Shown piece by piece: positions 35,501-44,765 of a stretch of DNA of 64,000 bases. The translations under genes and the position numbers were made by a program. Source of the stretch: Nematostella vectensis. Taxonomy: Eukaryota; Cnidaria; Anthozoa; Actiniaria; Edwardsiidae. The DNA is taken from the NCBI RefSeq assembly GCF_932526225.1, contig NC_064041.1, positions 4,275,046 through 4,339,045 on the forward strand, written 5' to 3'. The notes beneath the pieces are model-generated. The model was not told the origin of the DNA. It saw only the letters and a list, made by a program, of their open reading frames with translations, and did no database searches. How positions within the stretch are numbered: position 1 is the stretch's first letter; every line of letters begins with the position of its first letter.

Positions 35501-38500
35501 TCATTCCTTCAGTATAAGATATTTTTGGGCCCCCCTAAACAAACCCCAGGATTTCAGCAGAACTCATAAAAAAGTGAGAGCCCCCCTTAGATGGTCAATG
35601 TCTTTTCGGAGTACCACCATTGGTTGAACACCTTTGGAGCCCCCCCCCCCCCCCTCAAGGTATTTAATGAACATTACAACTATTTGTAACCACGGAAGCG
35701 CGCTTCGCATGGTTAACTTTGTATTGTGTGTATGTAAGGAGGCTCGCCTCTTCAAAAACTGGGCGAGGATATTTTAACAAGAACTTTAAAAATCTTAATA
35801 GGCTCGTATTTAAGAATGGGTGTTAAATGTCATTTTCTTATTTAAAAGATTTCTTTCGATTGTTTAAGGTTGCTGGCATGATCGCCATAGTCTGGGCACT
35901 ATCTCTGACAGCATTTATGTTTGGTCACGTGGTCGGCATCCCGTATTATCTGCCAAACCTCGTGCTTGTGTCGTTGCTCGTCGTCTTTATGTTCAATCCG
36001 TTTAGATGTTGCTACTTCAAGGCCAGATTCTGGCTTCTCAAGGTTCTTGTAAGTATGGATTTATATAAGTTATTATGGGATTATGCATTATGGGAGACCG
36101 ATGCCCCGCTCCTCCCCTCTTGCCCTCTTGCCCATGCAGGAAGTTTAGCTCGTACCTTAAACCCAGGAGTTCCAATCTCTGGAAGAGGCCAAAAAAGCAG
36201 TGTTATTATCGTAAAATACGGACTTCTTCTCAAGAAAATCGGCATTGCAAATAAGCACCACCAGCCACTGAAATCTCAAATCCCGTGGAGGGTGGGATGG
36301 ATATTTTTTGGAAGCAGATAACCGTATAGACACCAAATATGGCAAAATGCTCCTTACTTAAATGATTTTTTTTTGTATTTTTATTATATCTTTAAATGTG
36401 CACAATGTTTTGGTATAATTCTTGTTAAAACGTTTCTTTTTGTCCACAGTATCGTATTGTTACTGCACCATTTCATCATGTGGGTTTCGCTGATTTCTGG
36501 CTGGCTGATCAGCTCAATAGTTTAGTTGTAGCGTTGCTCGATTTTGAGTACATCATATGTTTCTATTCGTATGACTGGCATTTAAAAACATGTAAGTACC
36601 AACCATTGTATATTATTTTCTTTGTGGCGCTCGCCTCGCGCCTTTTTTTTTTGCAATGTCACGCGCTAGCGTGGTCACTTTGAGAGATTTGTGAAGTGAA
36701 CCAATTCAGACCAATTAGGATGCAAACAATACGTGCTATCTGATTAACATAAGCTTTACTAGCCAATCAGCGAGGCAGAGCAATACTTAAGTGCACATCA
36801 GACTAGGGCGGATTCCTCCGAGTTATTAAGCTTGTGTCAATAAAAATGATGTTCTCCTATGCTTATTAGCTAACTGTCTCAAACCTTTGTATTGGTGGCC
36901 ACGGTAGCGCGCGTCGCATGGTTAACATATATTGGTGGCCACGGTAGCGCGCGTCGCATGGTTAACATTGTATTGGTGGCCACGGTAGCGCGTGTCGCAT
37001 GGTTAACTTTGTATTGGTGGCCACGGTAGCGCGCGTCGCATGGTTAACATATATTGGTGGCCACGGTAGCGCGCGTCGCATGGTTAACATTGTATTGGTG
37101 GCCACGGTAGCGCGTGTCGCATGGTTAACTTTGTATTGGTGGTCCCGGTAGCGCGCGTCGCATGTTTTACACCGAATCAAATTAAATCAGAGTTTTTCAC
37201 CACCAAAGGCTATAGCCCAGAACCACTATTTACCGGTTTTTTTAACATTCATTTATTTATATTCTTTCTATGTTACCTTTTTTTATAACTTCACCTTATG
37301 GCTATGGAGTAGTAAACAATTAAGGTGCGAATCCTTGACTACCCCAATTATCACATTTTTCTCTCTTTCATTCCAGCAAAGGAACACGTGTGCCAAACCA
37401 ATATTTACGGCATCAGACCGCTGGTTGCTTGCTTGCCTGCGTGGTTTCGTTTCGCTCAGTGTATCCGTCGTTACCGTGATACTAAGCTAGTGTTCCCACA
37501 TCTAGTGAATGCTGGGAAATATTCCACTTCATTCCTTGTAGTTGTCTTCTCTACCTTGGGTAAGTAGACCACGGCGTTTTGACAGCGCGGACCACAGGCT
37601 TACCGTCCTCCCGTTGTTACCATCAGAATTATTTCCCGTAAATGATTTATTACAAAATAAAGGTCGAATGGAATATCATAAAGTTGTCTTTGATGTCAAT
37701 AAATCGTAAAAAAATCGAAATCTTATGGATTTCAAGGAGGGAAAGGGGGGAGGGGGGGAGAAGAGTCTCTCTCTCCCCTCAAAGACAACTTTATGAGATT
37801 TATTTCGACACTTATTTTGTAATTATTTACGGGAAATAATTTTGATGATAACAACGGAAGGATGTAAGCCTGTGCGCGAACTGTTAAAACGTAAACACAA
37901 AATATGTCTTGAATGTTTATTATTTTCTTACGAATCACAAACGAGGTTCAGGTACTGAAACTTGGGGCACTTCAGGCACTGAGACACGTTCTTAGTTGAC
38001 CAATCTCGCATGTGATCAAAACAAACATCCCATACCAATATCCACTGTTACGGTTTAATTGCGTTAGTTTACTTACGTTTAGTTGCGTTGTAAGAGCATT
38101 TATTCTTCGACTTTGGTGCATGAGACTTTTGTCTTTTTATAACCAACTCCAACTTTCAACAATTTTAGTGTATTTTTTTCTTATCCATATGCTAATAGTA
38201 GCATATAGTAGTAGTAGTACAATCATATAGAGTATATGTTTTTATTTATATGATAATAGTATTGTCTATGGTATAGGTTATTCACTTATGTCTGCTCTTC
38301 GTTTGCTCAACAGCCCGCTCCACGGTTGCAACTGATTATTTTTTCATGTTGTGGATAGCATCGGCCGTGTTTAGTACGTGCTACACACTTACGTGGGACA
38401 TCAAGATGGACTGGGGTCTACTAGACAAGGACGCTCCGTCAGACAATAGATTTCTGAGAGATGAGACTGTTTATAAAAAGGTAAAACAACAATGTGTTAC

Positions 38501-41380
38501 AACTCGGGTTATGTTGACCACGAGGGAGGAGACATGCTTATTGCTTTTTTATTTGATACCCATTCATGCAAGAGGCGATATTAAAGTTTCCTGTACTATT
38601 GCTTTTTATCACGTAATTTGGTAAGACTGTACCTGAAGGTGCTTAGAAAACGCAGCACATCCTAAAACGTCGGTTTTGAAACACAATTTACTGTACATCG
38701 TTCTTCCTGACGCTGAGAAGGGGTTATTTCATCTGTAAAATATAATCAACCAAGAGACTAGAAAAATGGAAAATGAAGAATATACAAAGGTTTATCAACA
38801 AAACTAAAAGACATTGGTGTGTATTTTTTAGGTAATTTATAACTGAAAATGGATATGCAAAGAGGTACAAGGAGTGTCTTCTGACACGGTTTTATATGTT
38901 TCTTACTTAGGTGTTTTACTACTTGGCGATGTTCGAAGACCTCGTGTTCAGGTTTCTTTGGACGCTTACTGTATCAGTGAGCGATGCCAATATATTGAAT
39001 TCGGAACTACTCAAGCTATGCCTCTCTGTCTGTGAGGTGTTTAGGTGAGTGAGAACATACAAAGACTTTAAAAAAAGCCAAAAACACAAAAATATCACAC
39101 AAGACGCTATAGTAGAGTGTTACGGCCCTATCCCGGTGTAATTATTCAAACCTGTGTGTTGCGTCACAAAAACCTCTTTTGTTTGGTAGAATGAATCATG
39201 ATGAACACAGAGCTGAATAGAATAGGTGTCCTCTCGGAATGGTTCTTACACCGGGGGTAAAGCCAGTGTTACACATGGAGTGTTACAAATGATACAATGG
39301 TAGAGTTATACACATGACACAGGTGTGGAGTGTTACACATGACACAGTGTTGGAGCGTTGCACATGACACAGTGTTGGAGTGTTACACATGACACAAGTG
39401 TGGAGTGTTGCACATGACACAGGTGTGGAGTGTTACACATGACACAGTGTTGGAGTGTTACACATGACACAGGTGTGGAGTGTTACACATGACACAGTGT
39501 TGGAGTGTTACACATGACACAGGTGTGGAGTGTTACACATGACACAGTGTTGGAGTGTTACACATGACACAGTGTTGGAGCGTTGCACATGACACAGTGT
39601 TGGAGTGTTACACATGACACAGTGTTGGAGTGTTACACATGACACAGTGTTGGAGTGTTGCATATGACACAGTGTTGGAGTGTTGCACATGACGCGATGG
39701 TAAAGTTTTACATGTGTCACAGCGGTTACAATACACATCATAGCCGTAGCAGACCTCGAAAGATTGGGGGTTGGGAGCACAATACAGAAACAGCAAAATA
39801 CAGAAGCATTAAGAAAACAATGGGGACACATCCACGCCCCTACTGGTTATTTCCTTATAATTTTTGAAAATATTGGGGAGCACGTGCCCCACCTGGTACG
39901 ACCCTGCGCATGATATAGCGGTAGAGGACAGAGCCAAAAAAAAATCGCAAGTTTTCCCTAATAAAGTCTAGTTAACTTCGGTAAGCTTGAATTTTTGCAT
40001 AGAGGTCCCTTATGATATGTAAACCAACATATCAAAAAGTATTTTTTTTCTAATGGATTCGTGCAATTTTCAAATGTTTAAAGTATTAATTATCCTCGTT
40101 TTTATGGAGAAGTCGGGCTCTGATCAGAAATTAGGCGAACTTTGCTCGCTAATATCTAAATTTCATATCTTCTAAATTTCTTTAAAATTCGGAATTAAGC
40201 TTTTGGTCAGAGGAACTGCTTGTATGCGGAATCTTGAGCTTATATATTGAGAATTGGAAAATTTCATGCCATTTTTTGCTATGCCGCGGTAGAGTAATGA
40301 CACATGACACAGTTCAGGCTTTGGAGTATGGTTCCATCCGGTACCTGATTTGGGTGGGTGATACCTGAATCAATAATTCGTTAGATTGTAAAGACTTGCT
40401 CCTATTGGTTGGTCGTGCTCTAATTATTCGTTAGAATGTAAAAACGTGTTCCTATTGGTTGATCGTGCTCTAATTATTCGTTAGAATGTAAAGACGTGTT
40501 CTTTTTAATTGATTGTGCTCTTAATTATTCGTTAGAATGTACAGACGTGTACCTATTGGTTGATCGTGCTCTTATTATTCATTAGAATATAAAGACGTGT
40601 TGCTATTGGTTGATCGTGCTCTCATTATTCCTTGAATGCAAAGACGTGTTCCTATTGGTTGATCGTGCTCCTATTATCCGTTTGAATGCAAAGACGTGTT
40701 TCTATATGTTGATCGTGCTCTAATTATCCGTTGGAATGTAAAGACGTGTTCCTATTGGTTGATTGTGCTCTAATTATTCGTTAGAATGTAGAAACATGTT
40801 CCTATTTGTTGATCGTGCCTTAATTATTCGTTAGAATGTAAAGACGGATTCCTATTGGTTGATCGTGCTCTAATTATTCGTTAGAATGTAAAGACGTGTT
40901 CCTATTGGTTGATCGTGCTCTTATTATCCGTTTGAATGTAAAGACGTGTTCCTATTGGTTGATCGTGCTCTAATTATTCGTTGGAATGTAAAGACGTGTT
41001 CTTATTGGTTGACCGTGCTCTATTTATCCGTTTGAATGTAAAGAGTTGTTCCTATTGGTTGATCGTGCTCTAATATTCGTCACAATTAAAAGACGTGTTC
41101 ATGTTTCTCTTGCAGGCGGTTTGTGTGGAACTTCTTCCGTCTTGAGAATGAACATCTAAATAATTGTGGACAGTTCCGTGCCGTGCGTGACATCTCAATC
41201 ATGCCACATGACTCCCACCATCAAGTGAACTTAGAGCGAATGATGGATGACACTCGAGGCCTGGGCTCCAGCCATAAGCACCGCAAGCCGAGCTGTGTGG
41301 CCAAGTCCATGAAGAGACTGAACTCACAGGTCTTTGCCCAGAACAACGACATAGCACTACATGCTGATACATTTTTGTGA
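24174..41380 (+). CDS. XPR1: XPR1 phosphate exporter, 15 exons (complete gene model)
   Basis: Joining 24174-24242, 25451-25502, 27402-27503, 29432-29655, 32736-32783, 32934-33035, 33651-33734, 33988-34066, 35063-35250, 35869-36048, 36450-36591, 37377-37559, 38314-38480, 38911-39044 and 41116-41380 gives 2019 nt: 672 residues plus stop (human XPR1 has 696). All introns are GT-AG with matching phases. Residues 1 to about 190 form the cytosolic SPX domain that senses inositol pyrophosphates; Tyr22, Lys26, Lys158, Lys161, Lys162 and Lys165 of the ligand pocket are present at the human numbering. Transmembrane helices start near 230. The EXS domain follows, with [13 protein letters not shown] and [10 protein letters not shown] motifs. 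The protein exports inorganic phosphate across the plasma membrane. The shorter tail ends inside a minisatellite-like sequence. Confidence 0.97.
25451..25502 (+). CDS. XPR1: XPR1 exon 2 (SPX)
   Basis: 52 nt, acceptor TTTCAG. It encodes [17 protein letters not shown]; phase 1 out with donor GTATAA. Lys26 of the SPX pocket is here. Confidence 0.9.
25756..26070. mobile_element. MITE-like inverted-repeat element in XPR1 intron 2
   Basis: The left end TTTATAAGAACGTC is matched by GACGTTCTTATAAA at the right. The interior right half (from about 25930) is about 75% similar by eye to 54250-54392 in another gene's intron, supporting a dispersed family. Confidence 0.65.
27402..27503 (+). CDS. XPR1: XPR1 exon 3 (SPX)
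   Basis: 102 nt, phase 1 in and 1 out. It encodes [19 protein letters not shown] and [14 protein letters not shown], aligning with the second SPX helix region. The acceptor is TTTCCTAG. A 24 bp minisatellite starts about 40 nt after the donor. Confidence 0.94.
27545..28650. repeat. 24 bp minisatellite in XPR1 intron 3, split by a MITE
   Basis: Units of GACTACAGGGTGTTATCCAC plus CTTA. The 27545-27658 and 28202-28650 parts are one array split by a MITE. A 120 bp block is repeated as a higher-order unit (28311-28430 and 28431-28550). Confidence 0.92.
27659..28201. mobile_element. MITE with GGGCC ends inserted into the minisatellite
   Basis: Left end GGGCCCAGTTCCTTGAAAGT and the reverse-complemented right end GGGCCGGGTTCCTAGAAAGC match over about 35 bp, including GGTTAGCGCTTATCC versus GGTTAACGCTAACC. 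An internally deleted relative of about 125 bp is at 45205-45330. Confidence 0.8.
28760..29218 (+). pseudogene. LINE reverse-transcriptase C-terminal fragment
   Basis: A 152-codon open frame in XPR1 intron 3. The [17 protein letters not shown] stretch gives a CX2C...HX4C pattern like the zinc-binding tail after LINE reverse transcriptases. No catalytic palm is present, so this is a 5'-truncated insertion. The exact clade is not clear from this piece. Confidence 0.7.
29281..29330. repeat. Poly-C run with AATCCTGGGTAC tail (dispersed repeat end)
   Basis: About 25 C residues followed by GAGGAGAAATCCTGGGTACA. The same poly-C plus ATCCTGGGTACG.GCCTG pattern recurs at 46221-46318, 53825-53860 (inverted) and 58815-58868. 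Confidence 0.7.
29432..29655 (+). CDS. XPR1: XPR1 exon 4 (SPX)
   Basis: 224 nt, phase 1 in and 0 out. It encodes about 75 residues ending [18 protein letters not shown], an SPX hallmark. Acceptor TTCCCCAG, donor GTATGA. Confidence 0.97.
29849..32331. mobile_element. 2.5 kb inverted-terminal-repeat element in XPR1 intron 4
   Basis: The left end (29849-29935: AAACCTACAGTGCAGCCTGG, AGAAACTTAA, GCGCGTTTTTTGCGTGTAGT) is matched in reverse complement at 32235-32331. The arms are about 90 bp and imperfect. Subterminal ACTACACGCACC motifs recur in both halves. No transposase frame is present, so it is non-autonomous. Most of its right half is a higher-order tandem repeat. Confidence 0.7.
31015..31990. 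repeat. Higher-order tandem repeat, alternating ~200 and ~213 bp units
   Basis: Units start AATGTCGGCGGCAACTAAAC and run through CGCGCATCAAACAGACCCCT. Type A (31028, 31440) and type B (31228, 31638) alternate, and a fifth partial unit starts at 31853. A carries GTTTGGCCCGTAGG; B carries GTTTGAGCCGTACG and an extra ACAATTGATCTTCGC. Confidence 0.9.
32429..32565. repeat. AAT/AAC microsatellite
   Basis: (AAT)n switches to (AAC)n and back to (AAT)n. It lies about 170 bp upstream of XPR1 exon 5. Confidence 0.97.
32736..32783 (+). CDS. XPR1: XPR1 exon 5 (SPX lysine helix)
   Basis: 48 nt encoding [16 protein letters not shown] (residues 150-165). This is the SPX helix whose lysines 158, 161, 162 and 165 bind inositol pyrophosphate. 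Confidence 0.97.
32934..33035 (+). CDS. XPR1: XPR1 exon 6 (SPX end)
   Basis: 102 nt, phase 0 both ends. It encodes [20 protein letters not shown] and onward to ILEVE. Intron 5 is only 150 nt. Confidence 0.95.
33651..33734 (+). CDS. XPR1: XPR1 exon 7
   Basis: 84 nt, phase 0 both ends, encoding [20 protein letters not shown] and VPPLGAET. The [11 protein letters not shown] stretch is a family signature before the first membrane helix. Confidence 0.95.
33988..34066 (+). CDS. XPR1: XPR1 exon 8 (first membrane helix)
   Basis: 79 nt, phase 0 in and 1 out. It encodes [19 protein letters not shown] followed by IIINIIA, a hydrophobic helix. Confidence 0.93.
34419..34628. mobile_element. Short MITE in XPR1 intron 8
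   Basis: Ends TTAGGGCGCGTTTTT and AAAAACCGCGCCCTTA are inverted copies. The interior also folds on itself (GGAATGGCC..., TTCCGGAATAGGAA). About 210 bp; no clear target duplication. Confidence 0.65.
34755..35015. repeat. ~30 bp minisatellite in XPR1 intron 8
   Basis: About eight imperfect units of CGTATGGGCGTGGTCCTTGT with variable TTTG/GTGACC tails. It ends about 50 nt before exon 9. Confidence 0.88.
35063..35250 (+). CDS. XPR1: XPR1 exon 9 (membrane helix 2)
   Basis: 188 nt, phase 1 in and 0 out. It includes [20 protein letters not shown], then [18 protein letters not shown], strongly conserved in XPR1. Donor GTCAGT. Confidence 0.97.
35251..35868. other. XPR1 intron 9
   Basis: Contains poly-C at 35641-35655 and, at 35685-35730, a single copy of the unit that forms the tandem array at 36890-37165. 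No gene. Confidence 0.5.
35869..36048 (+). CDS. XPR1: XPR1 exon 10 (membrane helices 3-4)
   Basis: 180 nt, phase 0 both ends. Two hydrophobic stretches ([37 protein letters not shown]), then [12 protein letters not shown]. It directly follows an AAG acceptor (TGTTTAAG). Confidence 0.95.
36450..36591 (+). CDS. XPR1: XPR1 exon 11 (EXS start)
   Basis: 142 nt, phase 0 in and 1 out. It encodes [20 protein letters not shown] and a following helix, [13 protein letters not shown]; the FWLADQLNS motif marks EXS proteins. Confidence 0.97.
36890..37165. repeat. ~41 bp GC-rich minisatellite in XPR1 intron 11
   Basis: Seven units of GGTGGCCACGGTAGCGCG plus TCGCATGGTTAACATTGTATT. They alternate between ATATATT and TTGTATT spacers, so a roughly 122 bp higher-order pattern repeats twice. 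A lone diverged unit is at 35685 in intron 9. Confidence 0.93.
37377..37559 (+). CDS. XPR1: XPR1 exon 12 (EXS)
   Basis: 183 nt, phase 1 in and 1 out. It includes [20 protein letters not shown] and [20 protein letters not shown], very close to vertebrate XPR1. Confidence 0.98.
37567..37900. mobile_element. Long near-palindrome (hairpin MITE) in XPR1 intron 12
   Basis: The left arm (ACAGGCTTACCGTCCTCCCG, then ATTATTTCCCGTAAATGATT and AAAGTTGTCTTTGA) is matched in reverse order on the other strand from 37778 to 37895. Arms are about 130 bp with small gaps; the centre is a purine/pyrimidine-rich spacer near 37735-37777. No coding capacity. Confidence 0.8.
38314..38480 (+). CDS. XPR1: XPR1 exon 13 (EXS)
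   Basis: 167 nt, phase 1 in and 0 out. It encodes a membrane helix ([18 protein letters not shown]) then [20 protein letters not shown]. Asp513 and Asp517, in the WDxKMDWG motif lining the transport path, are present. Confidence 0.98.
38911..39044 (+). CDS. XPR1: XPR1 exon 14 (EXS)
   Basis: 134 nt, phase 0 in and 2 out. It encodes [20 protein letters not shown] and ends CEVF plus a split Arg. The Arg of VFRFLW and the Arg pair of the next junction are retained. Confidence 0.97.
39245..39705. repeat. 25 bp minisatellite in XPR1 intron 14
   Basis: About 18 units of GTGTTGGAGTGTTACACATG plus ACACA, with GTGTGGAG and TTGCACATG variants. It shares the ACACATGACAC word with the big array at 60690. 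Confidence 0.93.
39706..40365. other. XPR1 intron 14, middle part
   Basis: No gene or clear repeat. The end near 40300 again has the words ACACATGACACAG from the preceding array. Confidence 0.5.
40370..41095. repeat. ~50 bp minisatellite in XPR1 intron 14
   Basis: About 14 units of TTCGTTAGAATGTAAAGACG, then TGTTCCTATTGGTTGATCGT and GCTCTAATTA. Each unit holds an inverted CCAAT box (ATTGG). It ends about 20 nt before exon 15. Confidence 0.93.
41116..41380 (+). CDS. XPR1: XPR1 exon 15 (EXS end and cytosolic tail)
   Basis: 265 nt from a CTTGCAG acceptor to TGA. It starts [20 protein letters not shown] and [11 protein letters not shown], nearly identical to the family. A short basic tail follows, ending IALHADTFL. 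The last ten or so codons are homologous to the adjoining 39 bp array unit. Confidence 0.96.
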
Positions 41381-42215
41381 TTACCAAGACGACGTCACGC
41401 TGATACACATGATTACCATGACGACGTCACACTCCACGCTGATACACGTGATTACCATGACGACGTCGCACTCCACGCTGATACACGTGATTACCATGAC
41501 GACGTCGCACTCCATGCTGATACACGTGATTACCATGACGACGTCCCACTCCATGCTGATACACGTGATTACCAGAACGACGTCGCACTCCACGCTGATA
41601 CACGTGATTACCATGACGACGTCCCACTCCATGCTGATACACGTGATTGCCACGACGACGTCGGACTCCACGCTGATACATGTGATTGCCATGATGACGT
41701 CACACTCCACGCTGATACATGTGATTGCCATGACGACGTCACACTCCACGCTGATACACGTGATTGCCATGTCGACGTCGCACTCCACGCTGATACATGT
41801 GACTGCCATGACGACGTGACACCCCATGGTGATAATTTTTTTTTATTTCCATGACAACGTTACACTACATGCTGATACATGTAATTACCATGACGACTTT
41901 ACACTCCCCACTGATACATGTAATTACCATGATGACGTCACACTCCACATTGATACATGTGATTACCATGACGACGTCACACTCCACATTGATACATGTG
42001 ATTACCATGACGACGTCACACTCCACATTGATACATGTGATTACCATGACGACGTCACACTCCACATTGATACATGTAATTACCATGACGACGTCACACT
42101 CCACATTGATACATGTGATTACCATGACGACGTCGCACTTTACGCGGATACATGTGATTGCCATGATGACTTCACGCTGATACACGTCATTGCCGTGATG
42201 ACGTCACATTCCATT
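41340..42215 (+). repeat. 39 bp minisatellite overlapping the XPR1 stop codon
   Basis: About 20 units of CACTCCACGCTGATACACGT plus GATTACCATGACGACGTCG; the second half (from 41870) uses ACATTGATACATG variants. 39 bp is 13 codons without stops, so several frames are open for 400 nt. The last XPR1 codons (CACTACATGCTGATACATTT) are the degenerate first unit. Confidence 0.93.
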
Positions 42216-42515
42216 TTGATTCGTGACTGTGATGAGCTGCGTTCAGTTGTCAGGATTGCGTGACATCTCGTGCTTATTTGATTGGCTGCTCCACAAGTCG
42301 TTATAACTCGCTATGTATGGCATTATTGTATGACGTATACGTTTCACGGCTGCATGGTAATATGAAGCTAATGCGTGATTGGCTTCACCTCATGCTATTG
42401 TGGCATCTACCGGTGTGACCATACTCCGTGGGAAAGTAAGGCCAGCGGGGACTGTTACACATTGAATGTAGTGAAGTACAAGTGAAGAACTTCCATGATT
42501 GTGGGGGATGGGGGG
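42216..42515. other. XPR1 3' flank
   Basis: Probable 3' UTR or flank with no gene. I found no AATAAA between the stop and the next MITE, which carries one at 42657-42662. Confidence 0.4.
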
Positions 42516-42768
42516 TTAAAGCCGCATTGTCACCAGTTCACTTCCGGAGGTCCGACGGAAACCTCAACCGTTAAAAGACAAAAGAATCTACTAAAATCCG
42601 AGGTATTAAACAGGCCATCGCTCTATATTATCAATCACATCCTCAAAAAAACTTCCAATAAACATACTGCTTTCAATATTTTGAAATATTTTTCGCGTTT
42701 TCCGTTAAAAATCATCGGAGATTGTTACGTAATCGACCGGAAGTTAACTGGTGACAATGCGGCTTTAA
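42516..42768. mobile_element. TTAA-flanked MITE, copy 1
   Basis: A 245 bp element (42520-42764) with ends AGCCGCATTGTCACCAGTTC and GTTAACTGGTGACAATGCGGCT, flanked by TTAA on both sides. TTAA duplications are typical of piggyBac-type transposases, though the ends do not show the usual CCC start. Copy 2 is at 43597; an inverted, interrupted copy is at 20474. Confidence 0.88.
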
Positions 42769-43592
42769 GGTACACGACAGATGTCTTTCTGATATATACT
42801 ATATTCCCAATTTGAGGTGAAGAAATTGATATATTTTCAGAATTTTGTATTTAATATATTTTTTGTTGGATTAATTTCTGCCTTACTCCCTCGCCAGATG
42901 AAGGCGGTAGAACCATGGACCTGTTCCAGGCTTTCAGGAGAATATTTCTGTCGATAAAAAGATGATCAAAAAATGTTTTGTTTAGATTTCCACATCTAAA
43001 TTCTGAATTGAGAAAGACTGGAGAATGAAAGGCATCAGTTAGTGAATTATTAGTTTTATATTACTGCAATTTTTTAGTATGTTATTTGTTAGTTTTATAT
43101 TACTCCCATTTGGAAATCGTGAGAGTTTCAGGATTCTAAAACTCGTATGTTAACAAGTACAGTATGTTAATTATTTGATCACGTTGAATACTTTATGTGC
43201 CTAACCAACTTACCAGGTCCCCTCGATAGACGAATTTAGGTAGTTATATTTGATGCATCTTTTTCAAAGCTTATTTTTATTTTTCTATATAATATTATTG
43301 TTATAGTGAAATTCAAACGGTTTTCGGGTTTGTGTATGAATATGTGAAATAGATGTTTTTGATACTATTAAAAAATTGAATATCTTCTACAGGAGTTTAG
43401 TGTTTTTACTTGTGCCTTTGTTTTGTGTCTGCTTGTTTTTTTGTTTTGCTTCTAAAGTTTTAACTTTAGAACTTAAAAGTTCGAAAGTCGTTTTAGAGTG
43501 CTTATTACAGTATTATATTCTCGTCGTCCTCTTTGTGCTCATGAAAGTTTGGGAAGGAGACCTGGCTCCGCCTAACGACGCTACCAAGCCTG
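42769..43592. other. Intergenic DNA
   Basis: AT-rich with no gene recognised. A 91-codon frame at 43376-43651 has a hydrophobic start but runs into the MITE, so it is probably spurious. Confidence 0.5.
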
Positions 43593-43844
43593 TTAAAGCC
43601 GCATTGTCACCAGTTTACTACCGGAGGTCCGACGGAAACCTCAATCGTTAAAAGACAAAAGAATCCATTAAAATCCGAGATATAACAGGCCATCCGCTCA
43701 TAATTATCAATCACATCCTCAAAGAAACTTCCAATAGACACACTGCTTTCAATATTTTGAAATATTTTTCGCGTTTTCAGTTAAAAATCATCGGATATTG
43801 TTAGGTAATCGACCGGAAGTAAACTGGTGACAATGCGGCTTTAA
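43593..43844. mobile_element. TTAA-flanked MITE, copy 2
   Basis: A 244 bp element (43597-43840) with TTAA at 43593-43596 and 43841-43844. It is about 90% identical by eye to copy 1, so both are fairly recent insertions about 1.1 kb apart in the same orientation. Confidence 0.9.
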
Positions 43845-44240
43845 ATGATAAGCTGGGGGCCGCCATATATGGTAATGATAATTATGAACCACTATAAACC
43901 ATCCAAAGAATTCATAATTCAAAATACTATAAATCTAAATACCCACAACTCACCTACTTACTCCCATGTTTTCCCATACTTCCATACACCATGCCCGTTT
44001 CTCCCGCAGCAAATCTGTTTGTGAACAACCGTAACAAGGGTAGGAATCTAATTTGTTAAACAGGGGCAAAAGTACCATAAGCAGAAGTAATGGTAGACTA
44101 GGCACACTAAGGTACACTATAGTGGCGTGGGTAACATGGACAACGGTAACGGTAAATATAATGGCGAAGTTCCCAACTAGTAGCCCAACAAGAAATTAAA
44201 TGAAAATTTTTGCGAGGTCCTTAACCGTCCTTCTGCATGC
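43845..44240. other. Intergenic DNA
   Basis: No gene or repeat recognised. Confidence 0.45.
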
Positions 44241-44244
44241 AATA

Positions 44245-44765
44245 AAATTACAAGAAAATTAATGGCGAGGTTCCAAACCAGTACCCTGGGTACAAGAGTC
44301 TCGAGCTTCGTTTGTTTACTATGCGCCCTCTACTGACTACGAGGAGCGCCAGGGTACCCAGGGTACCAAACCAGTCGCCCAACACAAAATGAAATGACAT
44401 TTTGGCGAGGTCCCGAACCAGTCGCCCAACACCAAATGAAATGAACTTTTGGCGAGGTCCCAAACAAGTTGCTCAACACAAAATGAAATGACATTTTAGC
44501 GAGGTCCCAAACCAGTCGCTCAACATAAAATGAAATGACATTTTGGCGAGGTCCCAAACCAGTCGCCCAACACAAAATGAAATGAAATTTTGTTGAGGTC
44601 CCAAACCAGTCAACACAAAATGAAATGAAATTTTGGCGAGGTCCCAAACCAGTCGCCCAACACAAAATGAAATGACATTTTGGCGAGGTCCCAAATCAGT
44701 CGCCCAACACAAAATAAAATGACATTTTGGCGAGGTCCCAAACCAGTCGCCCAACACAAAGACCC
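44245..44765. repeat. 47 bp minisatellite, about 9 copies
   Basis: Units of ACAAAATGAAATGACATTTT, then GGCGAGGTCCCAAACCAGTC and GCCCAAC. A GGTACCAAACCAGT variant and a 90 bp insertion (44280-44370) occur near the left end. Confidence 0.92.

Noticed and set aside
41361-42263. Open frames of 100-152 codons over the 39 bp array
   Set aside because: 13-codon stop-free unit gives open frames on both strands; only the XPR1 frame up to 41380 is supported by homology.
43376-43651. 91-codon hydrophobic frame
   Set aside because: Runs into the TTAA MITE and has no family similarity I can see.
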